38,915 nt of DNA, taken from Candidatus Eiseniibacteriota bacterium (lineage in GTDB: Bacteria; Eisenbacteria; RBG-16-71-46). The stretch is from the NCBI GenBank assembly GCA_016710095.1, contig JADJLL010000027.1, positions 1 to 38,915 on the forward strand, written 5' to 3'. The notes beneath the pieces were generated by a model. The model saw only the letters and a list, made by a program, of their open reading frames with translations, searched no databases and was not told the DNA's origin. The position numbers were made by a program, and so were the translations under genes. Within the stretch, counting starts at the first letter, position 1. Each line of letters opens with the position of its first letter. This document shows positions 35,962-38,915 of the stretch, in pieces.

Positions 35962-36006
35962 GGAAGTGAGCGGCGGTGCGCTGGAGTACTAGCGCGCCGC
36001 CGCTTC
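35962..36006. repeat. REP-like palindrome, copy 2
   Basis: Same palindrome as at 26528-26574, with about 40 identical bases and two small indels to the left. It lies after the giant protein gene, between convergent genes. Its right half codes for the last residues and the TAG stop of the hydrolase gene at 35989, so the repeat has become part of that gene's end. Confidence 0.85.
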
Positions 36007-36672
36007 CGTTTGCGCGAGCAACGCGCCGAGCGCGTCGACCGCGGCGGCGGAGAACTCGTGGCCGCCTTCGAACGCGCTCGTCTCGACCGTGGCGCCGATC
36101 GCGCGGACGATCGCCGCTTCGTCGGCCATGCGGGTCGGCGGATACCACTCGTCGGCGGTGCCCGTGATCATGCGCACGAGCGGCCAGCGGTTCGCGGGCA
36201 GTTCGCGCACGTCGGGCGGCACGTCGCCGCAGACCGAGAACACCGCGGCGGCGCGGCGCTTGCCGCAGAGCGCGGCGCGGTACGCCATGGCGGCGCCTTG
36301 CGAGAAGCCGAGGAAGACGATCGCGCGCGGCGCGCCGAACTCGGCGTGGAGCTGATCGAGCACGCTGTCGACGAAGCCGATGTTGTCGGGGATCGCGAGC
36401 TCGCGGTCTTCGCGGGTCATCCAGTTGGCGACGATGCTGCGGTCGCCGCGCGTGTAGAACGGGTGCGGCGCCTGCACGGCCGCGGTGAGCCAGGCGTCGG
36501 AGCGTGTGGCGCGCGTGAGGAGCGGCAGGAAGATCTGCGCCGACTGCGCGTAGCCGTGGAAGCCGACGAGCCAGCAGCTCGGCGAGGCCGGCGCGGGCGG
36601 GACGTCGACGAGGAAGCGGCCATGGAAGGTGGCCGGCGCGTGGCGGAGGAGCGGTTCGCTGCGTTCGGACAT
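35989..36672 (-). CDS. Alpha/beta-hydrolase, phospholipase/carboxylesterase type
   Basis: A 227-residue serine hydrolase. The oxyanion segment is SCWLVGFHGYAQSAQIFLPL, the nucleophile S124 lies in GFSQG (FLGFSQGAAMAYRAAL), with D174 in GTADEWYP and H205 in GGHEFS completing the triad. The pattern is that of the PF02230 group (phospholipase/carboxylesterase, thioesterase), which act on short acyl esters. No signal peptide, so cytoplasmic. The last four residues (AAAR) and the stop are encoded by the palindromic repeat copy 2. It is a single gene on the minus strand, with an aberrant tRNA-Ser gene and its terminator behind the start. Confidence 0.88.
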   Translation of the reverse strand: MSERSEPLLRHAPATFHGRFLVDVPPAPASPSCWLVGFHGYAQSAQIFLPLLTRATRSDAWLTAAVQAPHPFYTRGDRSIVANWMTREDRELAIPDNIGFVDSVLDQLHAEFGAPRAIVFLGFSQGAAMAYRAALCGKRRAAAVFSVCGDVPPDVRELPANRWPLVRMITGTADEWYPPTRMADEAAIVRAIGATVETSAFEGGHEFSAAAVDALGALLAQTEAAAR

Positions 36673-36707
36673 GAGGCCGGGGCTCCTGATGGTGTTGCCG
36701 GACAGCG

Positions 36708-36732
36708 AAAAGGCCCGCCGTCCTGGCGGGCC
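36708..36732 (-). terminator. Rho-independent terminator after the tRNA-Ser-like gene
   Basis: Minus-strand stem GGCCCGCC-AGGAC-GGCGGGCC followed by TTTT. It lies 43 bases after the CCA end of the tRNA-like gene at 36776, so that gene is, or was, a transcribed unit. Confidence 0.8.
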
Positions 36733-36775
36733 TGCGCTTGTGGTCAGCTCGAGTGCGCGATGCGCAACCCCGTGC

Positions 36776-36871
36776 TGGCGGAGAGGGAGGGATTCGAACC
36801 CTCGAAGGAGTTACCCCCTTAACGGTTTTCGAGTTCGTTGCCCGCCATCCCTTCCGGTGCCGCACCTCTCC
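36776..36871 (-). tRNA. tRNA-Ser (CGA)-like gene, aberrant 5' half
   Basis: The acceptor (GGAGAGG with CCTCTCC), encoded GCCA, T arm (GAGGGTTCGAATCCCTC), long variable arm and anticodon-loop sequence CTCGAAA are all those of tRNA-Ser(CGA). The total is 96 nt, about five more than usual. The anticodon stem pairs only as AACG/CGTT with two mismatches next to the loop, and about five extra bases separate the acceptor from the best D arm (CCG...CGG). The 3' half thus looks intact and the 5' half degenerate. It may be a decayed gene, an assembly artefact or a tRNA-type integration site. Confidence 0.6.
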
Positions 36872-37190
36872 GCTCGCCGTCTGCAACAAGTTACGGGGGC
36901 GGTCGTGCTGGCTGGTGCCCGCTGGAATCACCGGACCACGCTGTTCGAATGGAGCCCGGCGCACACGCGACGCGCCGTTGCGGAGCCCCAGGCGTTCTCG
37001 GCCAGGGGCGAGCCGAGCCTCCTTCGGGAGCAGAGTGGCGTGGATCGGTGTCCTCCAAGGCCGTTAAGCTGCAGCCGTGGTCCGATGCCCCGCAGTTCAG
37101 GGGGCCCCGCGGTTGGTACTCACCGCAGTCCATCTTCTTCCCCGACAGGATGGATGATGTCCGTCCTGGGTCACACAGGATGGTCCCCGC
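36872..37190. other. Intergenic stretch of about 320 bases, no gene seen
   Basis: Lies between the tRNA-Ser-like gene and the lamin-tail gene. No conserved frame. It contains several short inverted repeats (for example GACAGGATGG...CCGTCCTG around 37143-37167) close to the downstream start, and must hold the promoter of that gene. No known riboswitch was recognised. Confidence 0.45.
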
Positions 37191-38915
37191 ATGCGCCCCC
37201 CAGTCGCACTTCTCCGTGCCGCCCTACTTCTGTTCTGCCTCCTCGCGGCGAGTCCCGCCAGCTCGAGCGTACTGATCTCGGAGTTGTGTGATCCACGCGA
37301 CAACTACCTGACGGACCGCTTCATCGAGATCTACAACTCGGGCACAGATCCGGTCGACCTCACGAACTGGTCGCTGGTCGCGGTGGCCAACAACGTGGTT
37401 GCGTACACGTGGCCGCTCTCGGGGGTGATCAATCCCGGGCAGGCGCTGGTGGCGGGGAACTCGACCACCGTGGCCGTGTTCACGGTGAACTTCCCGGGGG
37501 CGTGGTCCACGGCCAACGCCAACTGGAACGGGAAGGTCGGTGACGGGGCGAAGCTCATCAACCCGAGCGGAGCAGCCGTCGACATCGTCGTTGCGACCGG
37601 GACCTTGTTCGAGAACGCCGATCTGGTCCGCAAGCCGACGGTCACCGAACCCAATACGACCTACACGCCAGCGGAGTGGACGTCCGCTGCGGTGATCCTG
37701 GCGACCAACGCGAGCCCGGGATCACACGGTGGGGCACCGCCGGCGTCAGGGCCCGCCATCTCGGGAGTGGTCACGACCCCGCCGCTCCCTTCGCGACGGA
37801 TGCCGTCCATGTCAGCGAACGTGGTGGACACGACCGCGACGATCAGCACCGTGACGCTCCTGTGGGGGACCGCGCCGGGATCGCTGGCGAATCTCGATTC
37901 CGATGGCGCTCCTCTCGGCGGCACCACATTCAGGACCACGGCGACGATTCCGGCCCAGGCCGAAGGCACCACGGTCTACTACGAGATCCAGGCGACCAAC
38001 AGCGCAGCGACGACGACGAACTCAAGCGTCAGGAGCTACTTCCTGCCGTACTCGACCACCATTCACCAGATCCAGGGGGAGGCGACCACGTCTCCCTTCG
38101 CCGGCCTCGGCGTGGTCACGCGCGGAGTCGTGACGGCACGTCTCGGAACGTGCTTCGTGATCCAGGAAGGCGCCGGGCCGTGGAGCGGCTTGTGGGTTCG
38201 CAGCAGCGCGACTCCTGCGGTCGGGGATTCGATCGCAGTGCGGGGCCAGATCACGGAGAGCGATGCGCAGGGGCTCGCAGGCAACACGCTGCTGACGAGC
38301 GCTGTCCTCATCGGCACCTGGCCGGGGGCCTCGGTTCCAGCACCAGCCATCGTCCCCGACAGCACCGCGGCGTCCGAACCGTACGAAGGGGTACTCGTCG
38401 CGGTCACGAACGCGGCCTGCACCAACAGCAACGTCGGCGGCGGAGTGTGGAGGGTCGACGACGGATCGGGTCCGCTACTCGTGGATCCGACGGGATACGC
38501 AATGGTCCTGACGTCGGAACGTCTTCTATCAGGTGACGGGGCCGACGGGATTCACGAGCGGGCAGTTCCTGCATCCACCGCGCGGCGGCAGATGTCGTCG
38601 AAGGTGCCGATCACTCGGCGCCGGTCATTCTCGCGGTCGCGCAGATGAGTGACAGCACGTTTCTCGTGACGCTTTCCGAGCCGGTCGAGCCCGCTTCGGC
38701 CGGGACCGCGAGCCACTACAGCATCGCGGGTATCACGGCCTCGGCCGCCGCCCTCGATCCCGGCCACGCTTCCGAAGTCTGGCTGACGGTCGCTGGCGTG
38801 CCCGCAACCGACGTCACACTCGGTGAACGGCGTCCTCGACCTGCACGGCAATGCGACTGCCGGTGCGACCTGTGTTCCTACATCGACACCCGATTCCACC
38901 CGGCTACTACGACTC
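37191..38915 (+). CDS. Secreted lamin-tail/OB-fold protein, runs off window, frameshifts near end
   Basis: Signal peptide MRPPVALLRAALLLFCLLAA to about residue 25. A lamin-tail domain follows: VLISELCDPRDNYLTDRFIE, IYNSGTDPVDLTNWSLV, NPGQALVAGN, DGAKLINPSGAAVDIV. Then comes a beta-sandwich (about 190-290) and an OB-fold-like region: IHQIQGEATTSPFAGLGVVT, RGVVTARLGTCFVIQEGAGP, GLWVRSSATPAVGDSIAVRG, as found ahead of the catalytic domain in extracellular nucleases of the ExeM/NucH type. The frame changes near 38515 (to FYQVTGPTGFTSGQFL), near 38590 (to VVEGADHSAPVILAVAQMSD) and near 38822 (to NGVLDLHGNATAGATC), and continues to the window edge. The C-terminus, and any nuclease domain, is not seen. 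Confidence 0.78.

Noticed and set aside
26528..36007. Transposon or insertion sequence bounded by the two palindromes
   Set aside because: No transposase or integrase lies between them, and no target-site duplication could be seen; kept only as a repeat-bounded segment.
36776..36871. Selenocysteine tRNA, because of the unusual length and long variable arm
   Set aside because: The anticodon loop is CTCGAAA (CGA), not TCA, and the acceptor stem is the usual seven pairs.
36872..37190. Riboswitch upstream of the lamin-tail gene
   Set aside because: Several small inverted repeats are present, but none matches a known riboswitch core such as the cyclic di-GMP or cobalamin types.

Overview
The window is very GC-rich bacterial DNA with tight operons. 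Many neighbouring genes overlap by ATGA or GTGA. Several traits fit the FCB side of the bacterial tree: a huge secreted protein with an FG-GAP/VCBS propeller and a FlgD-like, type IX-style C-terminal tail; a lamin-tail secreted protein; MglA/MglB polarity proteins; and many multihaem c-type cytochromes. A Candidatus Eisenbacteria-like or related uncultured lineage is my best guess. That is inference, because no marker gene could be placed without a search.

Layout. (1) 1-1971: alaS, cut by the window edge and broken by a frameshift. (2) 2135-8525, minus strand: a six-gene electron-transfer cluster, in transcription order a dihaem c4-like cytochrome, a pentahaem cytochrome, an NHL beta-propeller lipoprotein, a tetrahaem cytochrome, a hexahaem lipoprotein and an outer-membrane beta-barrel. 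An 8+2+8 palindrome lies in front of the first gene. (3) 8882-10854: a small operon with a membrane-anchored protein, two DinB-fold proteins and a GNAT acetyltransferase. (4) 10940-14631: cinA-thpR and recA-recX, with an SOS-box-like palindrome upstream of recA. (5) 14794-18140: a secreted protein on the plus strand, then an overlapping minus-strand operon ending in the RNA 2'-phosphotransferase kptA and a small unknown gene. (6) 18197-20452: mglB, mglA with a long Ala/Pro-rich tail, and pgpA. (7) 20695-25588: a CNNM/CBS protein, the classic tRNA-Ala / SRP RNA / dnaX-ybaB-recR block, a Fur-family regulator and tRNA-Ser(GGA).

(8) 25887-36672 looks accessory. A lipoprotein gene is followed by a roughly 9.4 kb segment holding an ECF sigma factor, a zinc-finger anti-sigma factor, a TPR-CHAT (caspase-like) lipoprotein and the divergent 1781-residue secreted FG-GAP protein. 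Two nearly identical palindromic repeats (26528-26574 and 35962-36006) bound this segment, and an alpha/beta-hydrolase follows. (9) 36776-38915: an aberrant tRNA-Ser(CGA)-like gene with a terminator, and a lamin-tail/OB-fold secreted protein running off the window.

The housekeeping genes read cleanly. Reading-frame breaks cluster at about 0.5-2.8 kb, 27.5-30.0 kb and 38.5-38.9 kb, in alaS, the beta-barrel, the whole sigma/anti-sigma/CHAT operon and the lamin-tail gene. An essential gene (alaS) is among them, so local assembly indels are the simplest explanation, but real decay of the accessory genes is not excluded.

The strongest candidates for something new are the cytochrome/NHL/beta-barrel cluster and the sigma/anti-sigma/CHAT module with its flanking repeats.
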